64,000 nt of DNA, taken from NCBI GenBank assembly GCA_051888795.1, contig JBJFCD010000167.1, positions 1 through 64,000 of the forward strand. Direction: 5' to 3'. Under the pieces are notes generated by a model, which was given only the letters and a program-made list of their open reading frames with translations, was not told where the DNA came from and did not search any database. Shown here one piece after another: positions 7,581 through 16,136 of the stretch. The translations under genes and the position numbers were made by a program. Each line of letters begins with the position of its first letter. Position 1 is the stretch's first letter. Source of the stretch: MD308 sp051888795. GTDB lineage: Bacteria > Bacillota > Clostridia > Lachnospirales > Lachnospiraceae.

Positions 7581-7631
7581 AAAGGGAGCTTGAGAGCGTG
7601 CTCAGTATACTTTTTTACAGCGCAGATGTTG

Positions 7632-8900
7632 TTAGATGGATGAACCGGAGACAATAGGAAGGTTTTCTTTCATGACTTCTATAAATTCTTTTGAACTCCG
7701 GGACATAGAGGTTTCCAAGGGTAATGCGATAGCGATCGTCCATTTTCCTTCAAGGGTGTCTGCTAAAGGATAGCTGAGTAAATCGGTCTGTTCGGAATTC
7801 AGATGGATATAAGCTTCCGGAAGAAATGTAATCCCTGTTTCTGCCAGTACAAGACGTTTGATTGTTTCTACATTTTCTGCGGAACAGCATGCAATCGGGT
7901 TAAAAGCTACACCTGTTTGAAGATGAACATTTTCAAAAATTCTCTGAATTACATTTCGCGGAGGCTGTCGTTTGGCAATCAGCACAAAAGGTACATTTGA
8001 CAGTCTCAGAAGATCCTGAGCCTCCAGTGGCCTATCCTCCGGTAATAAAAGCCGTTCTCGCCATTTTCGGGGTATTACCAGGTAAAAAGACTCATCATAA
8101 CATATCTGATAACGAATATCATCATTATTATAATTATGAATTCTCGATTCTTTGCCAGACATTGCTTTGTCGGTATTTTCGTGTAAAATACAAAAATCCA
8201 CCTGTTTTTCTTTTAACATATTTTTCAGCTTTTGAGAGTCGGCTTCAAGTATCCGTAGTTTGATTCCGGGGAAACGCTTTAAAAATGCCGGCACAATGAG
8301 CGGAATGAGATGGCTTCCAAGATTAATCGGGATACCGATCTTTACAGTACCTACTCTGAGATTTTGAAATTCTTCCAGATCTTGATGAATGCTCCGAAAA
8401 ATAGAATGCATTTTTTCGATATAAATAAAAAGTGTTTCGCCCTGCAGAGTGAGACGCAGTCCACCTCTGACCGTTTCAAAGATTGGAAAAGAGCAGTAAG
8501 CGTTCAAGGTATTGAGCATCTGGCTGAGAGATGGCTGACTGACAAAAAGTACTTCGGCTGCACTGGAAAGGTTTTTCTTTTTGCGAATCATCAAAAGATG
8601 CTCAATTTGTTGCTCTGACCAGTTATGATAGGCAGGTTGCGTGGATGCAGGAAAAAGAAAATGATTCATTTCTTCAATTACTTTTGTAAATGTATGGGCA
8701 TACTCCAATATCAATTTTCCTTCAGGGGAAAGAGCCAGTTGTTTTTTTGAGTATTGGAACAGACAGCATTGCAGCTCTTTTTCCAGGCTTTTCAAACTTC
8801 TTCCGATGGTAGAAGGATTCTTATTCAGAATATTCGCAGCCTCTTTCATAGTGCTGCATTTTTCCAATGTTATTAACATTTCTAATTGATTGCGTTTCAT
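7632..8900 (-). CDS. LysR-type regulator with two tandem HTH domains
   Basis: This 422-residue protein has an unusual layout. Residues about 3-62 form a LysR winged-helix domain (STMKEAANILNKNPSTIGRS, then LEKELQCCLF). Residues about 97-160 form a second one (LSSAAEVLFVSQPSLSQML, then FETVRGGLRLTLQGE). The periplasmic-binding-protein-like effector domain follows from about residue 175 (VGTVKIGIPINLGSHLIPLI). Normal LysR proteins have one HTH and about 300 residues. I chose ATG 8900 because GGAG lies upstream; ATG 8915 has no ribosome-binding site. It is divergent from a GAPDH gene with three copies of a 10-bp motif between them, so it probably controls that gene. Confidence 0.85.
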   Translation of the reverse strand: MKRNQLEMLITLEKCSTMKEAANILNKNPSTIGRSLKSLEKELQCCLFQYSKKQLALSPEGKLILEYAHTFTKVIEEMNHFLFPASTQPAYHNWSEQQIEHLLMIRKKKNLSSAAEVLFVSQPSLSQMLNTLNAYCSFPIFETVRGGLRLTLQGETLFIYIEKMHSIFRSIHQDLEEFQNLRVGTVKIGIPINLGSHLIPLIVPAFLKRFPGIKLRILEADSQKLKNMLKEKQVDFCILHENTDKAMSGKESRIHNYNNDDIRYQICYDESFYLVIPRKWRERLLLPEDRPLEAQDLLRLSNVPFVLIAKRQPPRNVIQRIFENVHLQTGVAFNPIACCSAENVETIKRLVLAETGITFLPEAYIHLNSEQTDLLSYPLADTLEGKWTIAIALPLETSMSRSSKEFIEVMKENLPIVSGSSI

Positions 8901-8992
8901 ATGTAATTTCTCCATTATGGAATATCTGATGTAGTTTGTTGTAAAAATAATTTTATTTTAAGTTTAACATGTATTGTAAAATGAAGCAAATA

Positions 8993-9091
8993 AAAACGCA
9001 ATCATCCTGATATTTTTATAACAATTGCGTTTTTCTTATAACTCATATTGCGTTTTACATATTAGACATTGGGACTTTGTCATCCTATAAT
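8993..9091. promoter_or_regulatory. Divergent control region with three copies of a 10-bp motif
   Basis: AAAACGCAAT occurs at 8993-9002 and as its reverse complement ATTGCGTTTT at 9024-9033 and 9047-9056. The two direct copies start 23 bp apart, about two helical turns. TATAAT (9086-9091) with TAGACA (9063-9068), 17-bp spacer, is the probable promoter of the GAPDH gene. The outer two sites can also pair as an 11-bp stem. The motif repetition fits the operator of a regulator with several DNA-binding domains. Confidence 0.6.
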
Positions 9092-9163
9092 GGCGATGGA
9101 GATATTTGGGGAAAGGTATGAGAATAATCATCTCATACTCAGTATTAGAAAGGAGTTTATGAA

Positions 9164-10228
9164 ATGGTAGTAAAGGTTGGTATTAATGGTTTTGGGCGTA
9201 TTGCACGAGTGATTATGAGAATTCTGGAGGAAAGAGACACAGATATTGAAGTATGTGGAATCAATCTTCGTAATGCAGATATAAAGCGTATGGCTTATCA
9301 GATGGAATATGATTCGGTCTTTGGACGCTTTAGAGGGAAGGTAAGAGCGGAAAAAGATTGCCTGGTTGTGAATGGGAAACACATTAAGGTATTTTCTGAA
9401 TCGGATCCGGCACAGATAGATTGGGCATCCTGCGGTGCAGAATACATCATTGAGTCAACCGGTGTATTTAGAACACTTGAGGATTGTCGCAAACATTTAA
9501 ATGGCGGTGCGAAAAAAGTAATTTTGACTGCTCCTGGTAAGGATGAAGATTTTCCTACTTTTGTTATGGGGGTTAACAACAAAACCTATGATCCAAGTAT
9601 GACGGTTGTATCCAATGCTTCCTGTACAACGAATTGTCTTGCTCCATTGACAAAAGTAATTAACGATGCTTTTGGGATTGAGCGTGCATTGATGTCAACG
9701 ATTCATTCTTCGACTTCAAAACAAAAGCCAGTGGATTCAAATGGTGGACGAGACTGGAGAACCGGACGTTCTGTATTCAATAATATTATTCCTTCCACGA
9801 CAGGTGCAGCAAAGGCAGTAGGTATTGTTTTGCCGGAAATGAAGGGAAAAATGACAGGGATTAGTTTCAGGGTTCCTTCTAATGATGTGTCTGTTATCGA
9901 TGTAACAATGCAGCTTAAAAAACCTGCAACCTACGCACAGATTTGTGAGGCTGTAGAGGATGCCAGCCTTTCAACTATGAGAGGTATCATTGAATATAAT
10001 GATGATGAGATTGTATCCGGTGATATCAGAGCGAATTTTAATACCTGTGTATTTGATGTAAAGGCAGGTCTTATGCTGGATGAGACCTTCGTTAAATTGA
10101 TAGCGTGGTATGATAATGAATGGGGTTATTCCAATCAGTGTATCAGTCTGGTTCAGTATATTGCACGCCAGGATGAGAAAGCAATCCATGGAACGGTATG
10201 TCCAGAGCAGGATGCAACGATTGATTAA
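9164..10228 (+). CDS. gap: Glyceraldehyde-3-phosphate dehydrogenase, variant cofactor pocket
   Basis: This 354-residue enzyme oxidises glyceraldehyde 3-phosphate to 1,3-bisphosphoglycerate in the cytoplasm. It has the GINGFGRIAR Rossmann loop, the active-site SNASCTTNC, the catalytic His in STIHSSTS, the substrate-binding Arg in SFRVPSNDVSV and the terminal WYDNEWGYS. The residue that normally binds the NAD ribose (Asp in the INDL motif) is replaced: the sequence reads GINLRNADIKRM. This could relax or shift cofactor use towards NADP, as in GapB-type enzymes. No other glycolytic genes adjoin it, and it faces a double-HTH LysR regulator. I infer an auxiliary, conditionally expressed GAPDH. AGAAAGGAG precedes the start. 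Confidence 0.88.
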   Translation: MVVKVGINGFGRIARVIMRILEERDTDIEVCGINLRNADIKRMAYQMEYDSVFGRFRGKVRAEKDCLVVNGKHIKVFSESDPAQIDWASCGAEYIIESTGVFRTLEDCRKHLNGGAKKVILTAPGKDEDFPTFVMGVNNKTYDPSMTVVSNASCTTNCLAPLTKVINDAFGIERALMSTIHSSTSKQKPVDSNGGRDWRTGRSVFNNIIPSTTGAAKAVGIVLPEMKGKMTGISFRVPSNDVSVIDVTMQLKKPATYAQICEAVEDASLSTMRGIIEYNDDEIVSGDIRANFNTCVFDVKAGLMLDETFVKLIAWYDNEWGYSNQCISLVQYIARQDEKAIHGTVCPEQDATID

Positions 10229-10290
10229 GGATGACTGTTACTGTTCAGACCTAAACTTGAATTAAAAAAAGATAGACTATTCATAGAAAG

Positions 10291-10310
10291 AGCCGTCCGA
10301 AAGGGCGGCT
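10291..10310. terminator. Terminator between gap and convergent merR
   Basis: AGCCGTCC and GGGCGGCT pair through a GAAA tetraloop, with A-rich sequence before and TTGTATT after. It serves the GAPDH gene and possibly the convergent regulator gene. Confidence 0.65.
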
Positions 10311-10325
10311 TGTATTCTGTGGATT

Positions 10326-10727
10326 TTACGAATTCTCTGTGTTGATTAGGTTGCTGTAATACTTGGTTTTTCCAGACAGAACATCATCATAGAAACCTTG
10401 TTTCCAGTCAATATAATCAATACATTCCTGAACCTGTTTTAACTGTTCTAATAAAGCATTGCGTTTGATGTTGAGAATCCTTTTTCGTTCCGGAATAGTA
10501 GATTCTCCTGCAAGACAAAGATTAATGTATTCTTTCATTTCAGAAATACTCATGCCGCAATTTTTAAGACAGTTTAAGCTTTTAATCCAGGCAATATCTC
10601 TTTCGTCAAAGATACGGCGATTATTTTTATCACGCTTTACATTGGGAACAAGTCCCTGATTGCAGTAAAATTTCAGTGTTTCATATGGCAACTGTGTTTG
10701 CTCACAGGCTTGTTTCATCGTAAACAT
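10326..10727 (-). CDS. MerR-family regulator of the aldo/keto reductase
   Basis: The 133-residue protein has the MerR HTH (MKQACEQTQLPYETLKFYCN then GLVPNVKRDKNNRRIF), a linker helix with CGMSISEMKEYINLC, and a short C-terminal coiled coil (ERKRILNIKRNALLEQLKQV). This matches the group that controls aldo/keto reductases and SDRs. It is divergent from the reductase at 10832, and the shared region contains a 19-bp-spaced promoter with a perfect palindrome. The C-terminal effector part is minimal, so the signal is likely a small electrophile or redox change. Confidence 0.88.
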   Translation of the reverse strand: MFTMKQACEQTQLPYETLKFYCNQGLVPNVKRDKNNRRIFDERDIAWIKSLNCLKNCGMSISEMKEYINLCLAGESTIPERKRILNIKRNALLEQLKQVQECIDYIDWKQGFYDDVLSGKTKYYSNLINTENS

Positions 10728-10755
10728 ATTTTACCTCCAAAATAGTAAAAAGCAC

Positions 10756-10786
10756 TTGACCGGTAGTAACTACCGGTTGATACAAT
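10756..10786 (+). promoter_or_regulatory. MerR-type promoter with perfect palindrome
   Basis: TTGACC (10756-10761) and TACAAT (10781-10786) are separated by 19 bp, the over-long spacing that MerR activators correct by twisting DNA. The spacer holds ACCGGTAGTAACTACCGGT (10759-10777), a perfect 9+1+9 palindrome. It drives the aldo/keto reductase. Confidence 0.85.
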
Positions 10787-10831
10787 TGGACTGTATCATA
10801 GATGCGAAATAATTTCAAGGAGGTTTTATAA

Positions 10832-11719
10832 ATGGAATATAGGATTTTAAGTAACGGCGTAAAAATGCCACAGTTAGGATATGGAGTATATCAGGTGACT
10901 AAGGAAGAGTGTGAACGTTGTGTGCTGGATGCTTTGAAAGCAGGCTATCGTCTGATTGATACGGCACAGTCCTACTTTAATGAAGAGGAAGTGGGTTCTG
11001 CCATCAAAAAGAGTGGAATTCCTCGTGAAGAGATTTTCCTTACAACAAAGGTATGGATTGAACATTATGGTTATGAGAATGCCAGACAGTCTGTTCTCGA
11101 ATCCATGAAGAAACTTCAGACAGATTACCTGGATCTTGTACTCCTTCATCAGCCATTTGGTGATACATATGGGGCATGGAGAGCACTTGAAGATTTGTAT
11201 GAAGAAGGAAAAATCAGAGCTATTGGTATTTCTAATTTCTATGTGGACAGAATGGTGGAGTTTGTGAATTTCAATCGCATTAAGCCAATGATTAACCAGA
11301 TGGAAGTACATATCTTTAACCAACAGAAGCAGCTGAAAGAGTATGCTGACAAATACGATGTGCAGTTAGAGGCATGGGCACCATTTGGAGAAGGACGTAG
11401 GAATACATTCGATAATGAAGTGATTAAAGTTATCGGTGACAAATATGGTAAGACAACAGCTCAGGTAATGCTCAGATGGAATATCCAGAGAGGTGTGGTA
11501 GTAATTCCTAAATCTACCCACTATGAAAGAATGGTAGAAAACTTCAATGTATTTGATTTTGAGTTGACAGATGAGGAAATGAATACGATTGCGGGGCTTG
11601 ACACTGCAACCTCAAGTTTCTTCTCACACCAGGACCCTGCTATGGTAGAATGGTTTGTGAAGATGGTTGAAGAACGTAAGAAAAATAATCGTAGCGAAAA
11701 CGAAAAGAAAAATTGGTAA
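10832..11719 (+). CDS. Aldo/keto reductase
   Basis: This 295-residue NADPH-dependent oxidoreductase of the AKR5-like group reduces aldehydes and ketones. The catalytic tetrad is visible as Asp43 and Tyr48 in IDTAQSYFNEEEVG, Lys73 in TTKVW and His106 in VLLHQPFG. The phosphate-binding VVVIPKSTHYERMVEN segment near the C-terminus is intact. AAGGAGG lies before the ATG. Expression is probably turned on by the divergent MerR regulator. The C-terminus carries an extra lysine- and asparagine-rich tail of about 15 residues. Confidence 0.9.
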   Translation: MEYRILSNGVKMPQLGYGVYQVTKEECERCVLDALKAGYRLIDTAQSYFNEEEVGSAIKKSGIPREEIFLTTKVWIEHYGYENARQSVLESMKKLQTDYLDLVLLHQPFGDTYGAWRALEDLYEEGKIRAIGISNFYVDRMVEFVNFNRIKPMINQMEVHIFNQQKQLKEYADKYDVQLEAWAPFGEGRRNTFDNEVIKVIGDKYGKTTAQVMLRWNIQRGVVVIPKSTHYERMVENFNVFDFELTDEEMNTIAGLDTATSSFFSHQDPAMVEWFVKMVEERKKNNRSENEKKNW

Positions 11720-11982
11720 GGATACAGGGCTTGGTGACGTTGTAGGTAAAGCGTTTGGTGATGGATTGAAGTTGAAATAGGTGACACATTGATGGTAAAG
11801 ACTGTATAGACATGTGGATAAAGCATCTATTCGTCTGGTTCTATTAAGAGATTCTGTAGTGTTAATAAAAATTTATTTGCAGGTTTTGAAAAGATTTGAT
11901 ACTTATTCCAGATAATACTCAATGATACTGAGTTTTTTTGAAAGCAAGTCCGTGGTATAATATGACTGGAGGAGGGAAAATC
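11720..11982. other. Intergenic stretch without a clear gene
   Basis: The first 60 bases after the reductase stop stay open in the +1 frame (IGKDTGLGDVVGKAF, ending at TAG 11778-11780) with no start codon, possibly a relic of a former gene. The rest is A/T-rich. A weak terminator (ACTCA 11917-11921, TGAGT 11929-11933, seven T) lies before the SDR gene. No promoter stood out. Confidence 0.4.
11917..11939 (+). terminator. Weak intrinsic terminator
   Basis: ACTCA pairs with TGAGT through a seven-base loop and runs into seven T. The five-bp stem is short, so efficiency is doubtful. Confidence 0.4.
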
Positions 11983-12687
11983 ATGTTTGAAAAAAAGGTT
12001 GTTGTCGTGACGGGTGGAGCGAAAGGAATTGGCAAGACAATCGTTGAAGAATTTCGTAAGTCTGGTGCGGACGTTTGTATCATAGATAAGGAAGAAAATG
12101 ATTATTTTGTCGGAGATATTGCTTCCAAAGAAACGCTAGAAGTGTTTGCTGAAAAGGTAATAAACGAATATGGACATGTGGATTATCTGATTAATAATGC
12201 GCTTCCGCTTATGAGGGGAATCAATTCGTGTACTTATGAAGAGTTTGAATATGCATTACAGGTAGGTGTAACAGCTCCGTTTTATCTGACGAAGCTGTTT
12301 TTGCCATACTTTGCGCAAGGAGCGGCTATTGTTAATATCTCCTCATCCAGAGACCGTATGAGTCAGCCGCAGACAGAAAGCTATACAGCAGCAAAGGGAG
12401 GCATTTCAGCACTTACACATGCGCTTTCAGTAAGTCTTGCGGGAAAAGTGAGGGTGAACTCCATATCACCCGGCTGGATTGACACAACATATTCGGAATA
12501 TAGAGGTCCTGATGCTATACAGCAGCCGGTACGCAGAGTCGGCAATCCTATGGATATTGCGAATATGGTGTTATATCTGTGTTCTGAAAAGGCAGGATTT
12601 ATTACCGGAGAAAACGTATGTATAGACGGAGGAATGACAAAACAAATGATTTATCATGGTGACTTCGGATGGGAGCTCTTATGTTAG
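11983..12687 (+). CDS. Short-chain dehydrogenase/reductase
   Basis: The 234-residue SDR has the cofactor loop TGGAKGIG (residues 10-17), NNA at 71-73, the catalytic Ser at about 121 in NISSSRDR, and Tyr134-x3-Lys138 (YTAAK). ISPGWIDT and the C-terminal GENVCIDGGMTKQM are typical. GGAGGAGGG precedes ATG 11983; the frame extends upstream but without a better start. The acidic residue after the second strand (IIDKEE) suggests NAD rather than NADP. It lies 68 bp before an XdhC-type gene; its substrate is not evident. Confidence 0.85.
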   Translation: MFEKKVVVVTGGAKGIGKTIVEEFRKSGADVCIIDKEENDYFVGDIASKETLEVFAEKVINEYGHVDYLINNALPLMRGINSCTYEEFEYALQVGVTAPFYLTKLFLPYFAQGAAIVNISSSRDRMSQPQTESYTAAKGGISALTHALSVSLAGKVRVNSISPGWIDTTYSEYRGPDAIQQPVRRVGNPMDIANMVLYLCSEKAGFITGENVCIDGGMTKQMIYHGDFGWELLC

Positions 12688-12755
12688 CGAAAATGATATT
12701 TTTACTAGTACGAATGGAGTTGTTAAATTCATAATTAAGATAGGTGTGATAAGGG

Positions 12756-13790
12756 ATGAAAGGATTATTCGAAGCAATTGAAAAAAGTGATGTCAATGTG
12801 AAAAGGATAGTTCTTACTGTTCTTGAAGGCGAGCATATTGGCGAAAAAATATTGGAAGTAAACGGAAATATTGTCTGGGAGAGCAGGGAAGAAGGATTTT
12901 TTCGAGAATATCAGGAAGAAATATCTGTGTTGGACAAGTGCGGCATAGTTGATTTGGGAGAAAATCGAGTTTTTTGTGATATCTTGGGACAGGAGATGAA
13001 AATTGTTATTTGTGGCGCAGGACATGTTTCCATACCGGTTATTAAAATCGGGAAAATGATGGGATGCGAAGTGACGGTATTAGAAGAGAGACCTGCATTC
13101 GCAGATAGGGCAAGAGAAGCGGGAGCAACGAAGGTTATCTGTGAACCATTCGAAGAAGGTCTTGAGAAAATAGAAGGAACCGATAATACTTATTTTGTAA
13201 TTGTGACCAGAGGGCATAGATATGATCAGATATGTCTTGAGAAAATTGCAGAAAAGAAATACGCGTATATTGGAATGATCGGAAGCAGAAAACGTTCTGC
13301 GCTGGTAAAGCAGACCTTGCTTGAAAAAGGAACTGATAAAAATGTATTAGATGAAGTGCATACACCGATTGGGCTTAATATTGGTGCAGAGACTCCGGCA
13401 GAGATTGCGGTTGCAATTGCAGCTGAGATTATTGAAGTGAAAAATAAGAAAAAATGCACTTGTGGATATTCAAAGGAAATTATTAATGCAATACTGGACA
13501 GAGAGAATTATCCGGAAAATAAAGTGCTTGCAACAATTATTTCAAGAAAAGGTTCCGCACCTCAGGGTGTAGGAACCCGGATGCTGATCTGTCTCGATGG
13601 CAGGTGTGTCGGTACGATTGGCGGTGGCTGTATGGAAGCAAGAATCATACAAAAAGCGCTCCTTATGGCAGCAGGAAATGATGAGACGGTATGTGTTCGC
13701 CATGAGGATATGACGGGAGCTGATGCAGAAGAAGAAGGAATGGTTTGTGGCGGAAACATTGATGTGTTGATGGAAGTTATAAATTCATAG
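12756..13790 (+). CDS. XdhC/CoxI-family molybdenum hydroxylase accessory protein
   Basis: This 344-residue protein combines a Rossmann-like XdhC_C domain (about 82-215, opening MKIVICGAGHVSIPVIKI and containing IGMIGSRKRS and HTPIGLNIGAETPAEIAVAI) with a C-terminal XdhC_CoxI domain (about 240-340; SRKGSAPQGVGTRMLI, GTIGGGCMEARI, MVCGGNIDVLME). The first 80 residues look like a degenerate second CoxI half. XdhC proteins load sulfurated molybdenum cofactor onto xanthine dehydrogenase-type enzymes. No such hydroxylase is encoded in this window, so the client must be elsewhere. It lies between an SDR and a hydrolase, which may form one catabolic unit. Confidence 0.82.
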   Translation: MKGLFEAIEKSDVNVKRIVLTVLEGEHIGEKILEVNGNIVWESREEGFFREYQEEISVLDKCGIVDLGENRVFCDILGQEMKIVICGAGHVSIPVIKIGKMMGCEVTVLEERPAFADRAREAGATKVICEPFEEGLEKIEGTDNTYFVIVTRGHRYDQICLEKIAEKKYAYIGMIGSRKRSALVKQTLLEKGTDKNVLDEVHTPIGLNIGAETPAEIAVAIAAEIIEVKNKKKCTCGYSKEIINAILDRENYPENKVLATIISRKGSAPQGVGTRMLICLDGRCVGTIGGGCMEARIIQKALLMAAGNDETVCVRHEDMTGADAEEEGMVCGGNIDVLMEVINS

Positions 13791-13850
13791 TTATGATCGG
13801 TTCTGATTTTCTCATATGATAAAGCCTGTTTGAATGGAGGGCGAAAAGAT

Positions 13851-14723
13851 ATGGATAGAAGTGATATGTTAATAAAGGGTGCAATTGATTTTCATGTGCA
13901 TACGGCTCCGGATATCTTATCGCGAAAGTATACAGATATTCAACTGGCAGAGGAGTGCCGAAAAGCAGGCATGTCTGGGTTTGTCAGTAAGTGTCATCAA
14001 GGGGATACAAGTGCAAGAGCATCTGCTGTGACAGAATTATTTCCAGATTTAAAAGTTTTTGGAGGAATCGTGCTCAATCATGCTGTTGGGGGACTAAATG
14101 AAGAGGCTGTTTATGCCTGTGGGGAAATGGGTGGAAAAATCGTCTGGTTTCCTACAGTTGATGCTTATAATGATGCAGATTATAAAAGATTACATTTTGT
14201 GGAACATCTGGGAGGAGAGAATAAACAGTCTGGTCATCGTGGGAAAATTCATATTATCAATGAAAATCATGAGCTGATTAAGGAGGTTTATCTTATATTG
14301 GAACAGATAAAAGAGCAGGAGATGATCCTTGCGACAGGACATCTGTCTCCAATTGAAAGCCTTATTTTGCTTAGAATAGCATCGAAAATGGGAATTAGAA
14401 AGATGATTGTAAATCATATTTCATTCCCAATTACAAGGGCTTCCCTGGAACTTCAGAAAGAGTATGTTAATTGCGGTGCCATGCTGGAGCATTGCTATTA
14501 TACACCTTATTATGGGCTGGGCTCCTGGGAGGAGATCCTTGCAAGTATTAAACGGACGGGAGTTGAACATATTGTGCTGTCTACGGATCTGGGACAAAAG
14601 AAAAGTCCGGACCCGGCAGAGGGAATGAGATCATTTGTCAGGAAATTATATGAATCGGGTATTTCAGAGGAAGAAATAAGGCAAATGATTGTAGCAAATC
14701 CAAGAGAACTTTTGGGAATATAA
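13851..14723 (+). CDS. Amidohydrolase-like protein (DUF6282 type)
   Basis: This 290-residue TIM-barrel metal-dependent hydrolase candidate starts with the metal site IDFHVHTAPD, followed by SKCHQGDT, ATGHLSPIES, VNHISFPI and STDLGQKKSPDPAEGM. These are the usual His/His, His, His and Asp positions of the amidohydrolase/PHP-like superfamily. I chose ATG 13851 with GGAGGGC upstream; an in-frame ATG at 13830 overlaps that site. The gap to the XdhC-like gene is 60 bp, so co-transcription is plausible. Substrate unknown; the XdhC neighbour hints at N-heterocycle breakdown, which is inference only. Confidence 0.75.
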   Translation: MDRSDMLIKGAIDFHVHTAPDILSRKYTDIQLAEECRKAGMSGFVSKCHQGDTSARASAVTELFPDLKVFGGIVLNHAVGGLNEEAVYACGEMGGKIVWFPTVDAYNDADYKRLHFVEHLGGENKQSGHRGKIHIINENHELIKEVYLILEQIKEQEMILATGHLSPIESLILLRIASKMGIRKMIVNHISFPITRASLELQKEYVNCGAMLEHCYYTPYYGLGSWEEILASIKRTGVEHIVLSTDLGQKKSPDPAEGMRSFVRKLYESGISEEEIRQMIVANPRELLGI

Positions 14724-14837
14724 TTATATATGATAAAACATAGTCTGCATAAAGAATTGCAAAATTTTAATTATATTTAAGTTGCTGTAGCTATATTATG
14801 ATATAAATATTTAAAGACAGAAAGGAAGCTGTAGTGG

Positions 14838-15440
14838 ATGAAAAATAAATATATGGCTATGTTTTTAGTGACGATCTTGTCACTGGTATTCTTATGTGGA
14901 TGTTCTGAAAGTAATGGTACGACAGAACAGATTTACGGAGAGGTAACAGAAATCAGTAATGATAGCATTACTGTTGAAATTGGTACTATGAAAGAGCGTG
15001 AAAGACCGGAGGATGGCGAAAAGGATTTTTCGGAAAATAAGGAAAAGCCAGACGATGATCAGTCGGAAAATGATCAGTCAAAAAGCAATCCGTCGGGAGA
15101 TGACCAGTCAGAAATCGACCGACCGGAAAAAGGACAGGGAAAAGCACCTTCAATGTTAGAGTTGAGTGGTGAAACTAAGAAAATCAGTATTACAAAAGAT
15201 ACGGTGATAAAACGACAGAGTAGAGGTCATGCTCCTGGGGAAAACGGAGCAAAGGAAGAAGATTCGGATAAAACGGGTGGTGAAATAGAGCAGACGCAGG
15301 AAGAAGCTGCATTTGAAGATATCTCCGAAGGGGATACCTTACAAATTACTCTGGATTCAAGCGGAAAAGCATCTGAGATAATCATTCTTTCATCTGGAAT
15401 GCGAGGAGGCCAAAGAGAAGAGAGTCCGAGTGAAGTTTAA
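14838..15440 (+). CDS. Lipoprotein upstream of a two-component system
   Basis: The 200-residue product has a lipoprotein signal with lipobox ending at Cys22 (LVFLCGC). A small beta-type segment (YGEVTEISNDSITVEIG) follows, then a Asp/Glu/Ser/Gln-rich low-complexity linker with repeated DDQSE-like units (about 50-95), then a second beta-like part (ISITKDTVIKRQS ... EGDTLQITLDSSG). The two parts resemble halves of one fold split by the linker. It lies 21 bp before a response regulator, so it may be a surface sensor or target of that system. No specific family recognised. Confidence 0.75.
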   Translation: MKNKYMAMFLVTILSLVFLCGCSESNGTTEQIYGEVTEISNDSITVEIGTMKERERPEDGEKDFSENKEKPDDDQSENDQSKSNPSGDDQSEIDRPEKGQGKAPSMLELSGETKKISITKDTVIKRQSRGHAPGENGAKEEDSDKTGGEIEQTQEEAAFEDISEGDTLQITLDSSGKASEIIILSSGMRGGQREESPSEV

Positions 15441-15461
15441 AGTAGAAGGAGGAATCGAACA

Positions 15462-16136
15462 TTGCGATTATTACTTGCGGAAGATGAAAAACCGTTGTCA
15501 AAGGCGCTTACAGTTATTCTTGAAAGAAATAATTATTCTGTAGATGCGGTTTTTGACGGGCAGACAGCACTGGAATATCTGAATGCCGATAATTACGATG
15601 GTGTGATATTGGATATTATGATGCCCAAGGTAGATGGCATTACTGTGTTAAAAGAAATCAGAAGCAGAGGAAATCTGATTCCAGTTTTACTTTTGACAGC
15701 AAAATCAGAAGTAGATGACAAAGTAGAGGGATTGGATGCAGGGGCAAATGATTACCTTGCAAAACCCTTTCATTCGAAAGAACTTCTGGCAAGGATCCGC
15801 GCAATGACTCGTACAAAAGTAGCACAGCCGAATTCAAGACTTCGGATTGGAAATGTAACTTTGGACAGAGCAACTTTTGAACTTTCTACTCCTTCGGGTA
15901 GTTACAGACTGGCAAACAAAGAATTTCAGATGATGGAGCTTATGATGAGTAATCCTGATAATCTGATTTCTTCGGAACGATTTATGGAAAAAATCTGGGG
16001 ATATGACAGCGATGCGGAAATTAACGTGGTCTGGGTATACATATCGTATTTAAGAAAGAAATTATCTGCACTTCAAGCGAATATTCAGATTAAAGCAGCC
16101 AGAAATGTAGGATACTCTCTGGAGGAGATAAAATGA
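15462..16136 (+). CDS. OmpR-family response regulator
   Basis: This 224-residue protein has a receiver domain with phospho-acceptor Asp51 in GVILDIMMPK, acidic pocket AEDEK, Thr79 in LLTAKS and Lys101 in YLAKPF. A winged-helix Trans_reg_C domain follows (about 128-222) with YLRKKL and a terminal RNVGYSLEE. The start is TTG (15462-15464) behind AGAAGGAGG. Its stop overlaps the kinase start as ATGA, so the pair is translationally coupled. Confidence 0.9.
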   Translation: MRLLLAEDEKPLSKALTVILERNNYSVDAVFDGQTALEYLNADNYDGVILDIMMPKVDGITVLKEIRSRGNLIPVLLLTAKSEVDDKVEGLDAGANDYLAKPFHSKELLARIRAMTRTKVAQPNSRLRIGNVTLDRATFELSTPSGSYRLANKEFQMMELMMSNPDNLISSERFMEKIWGYDSDAEINVVWVYISYLRKKLSALQANIQIKAARNVGYSLEEIK

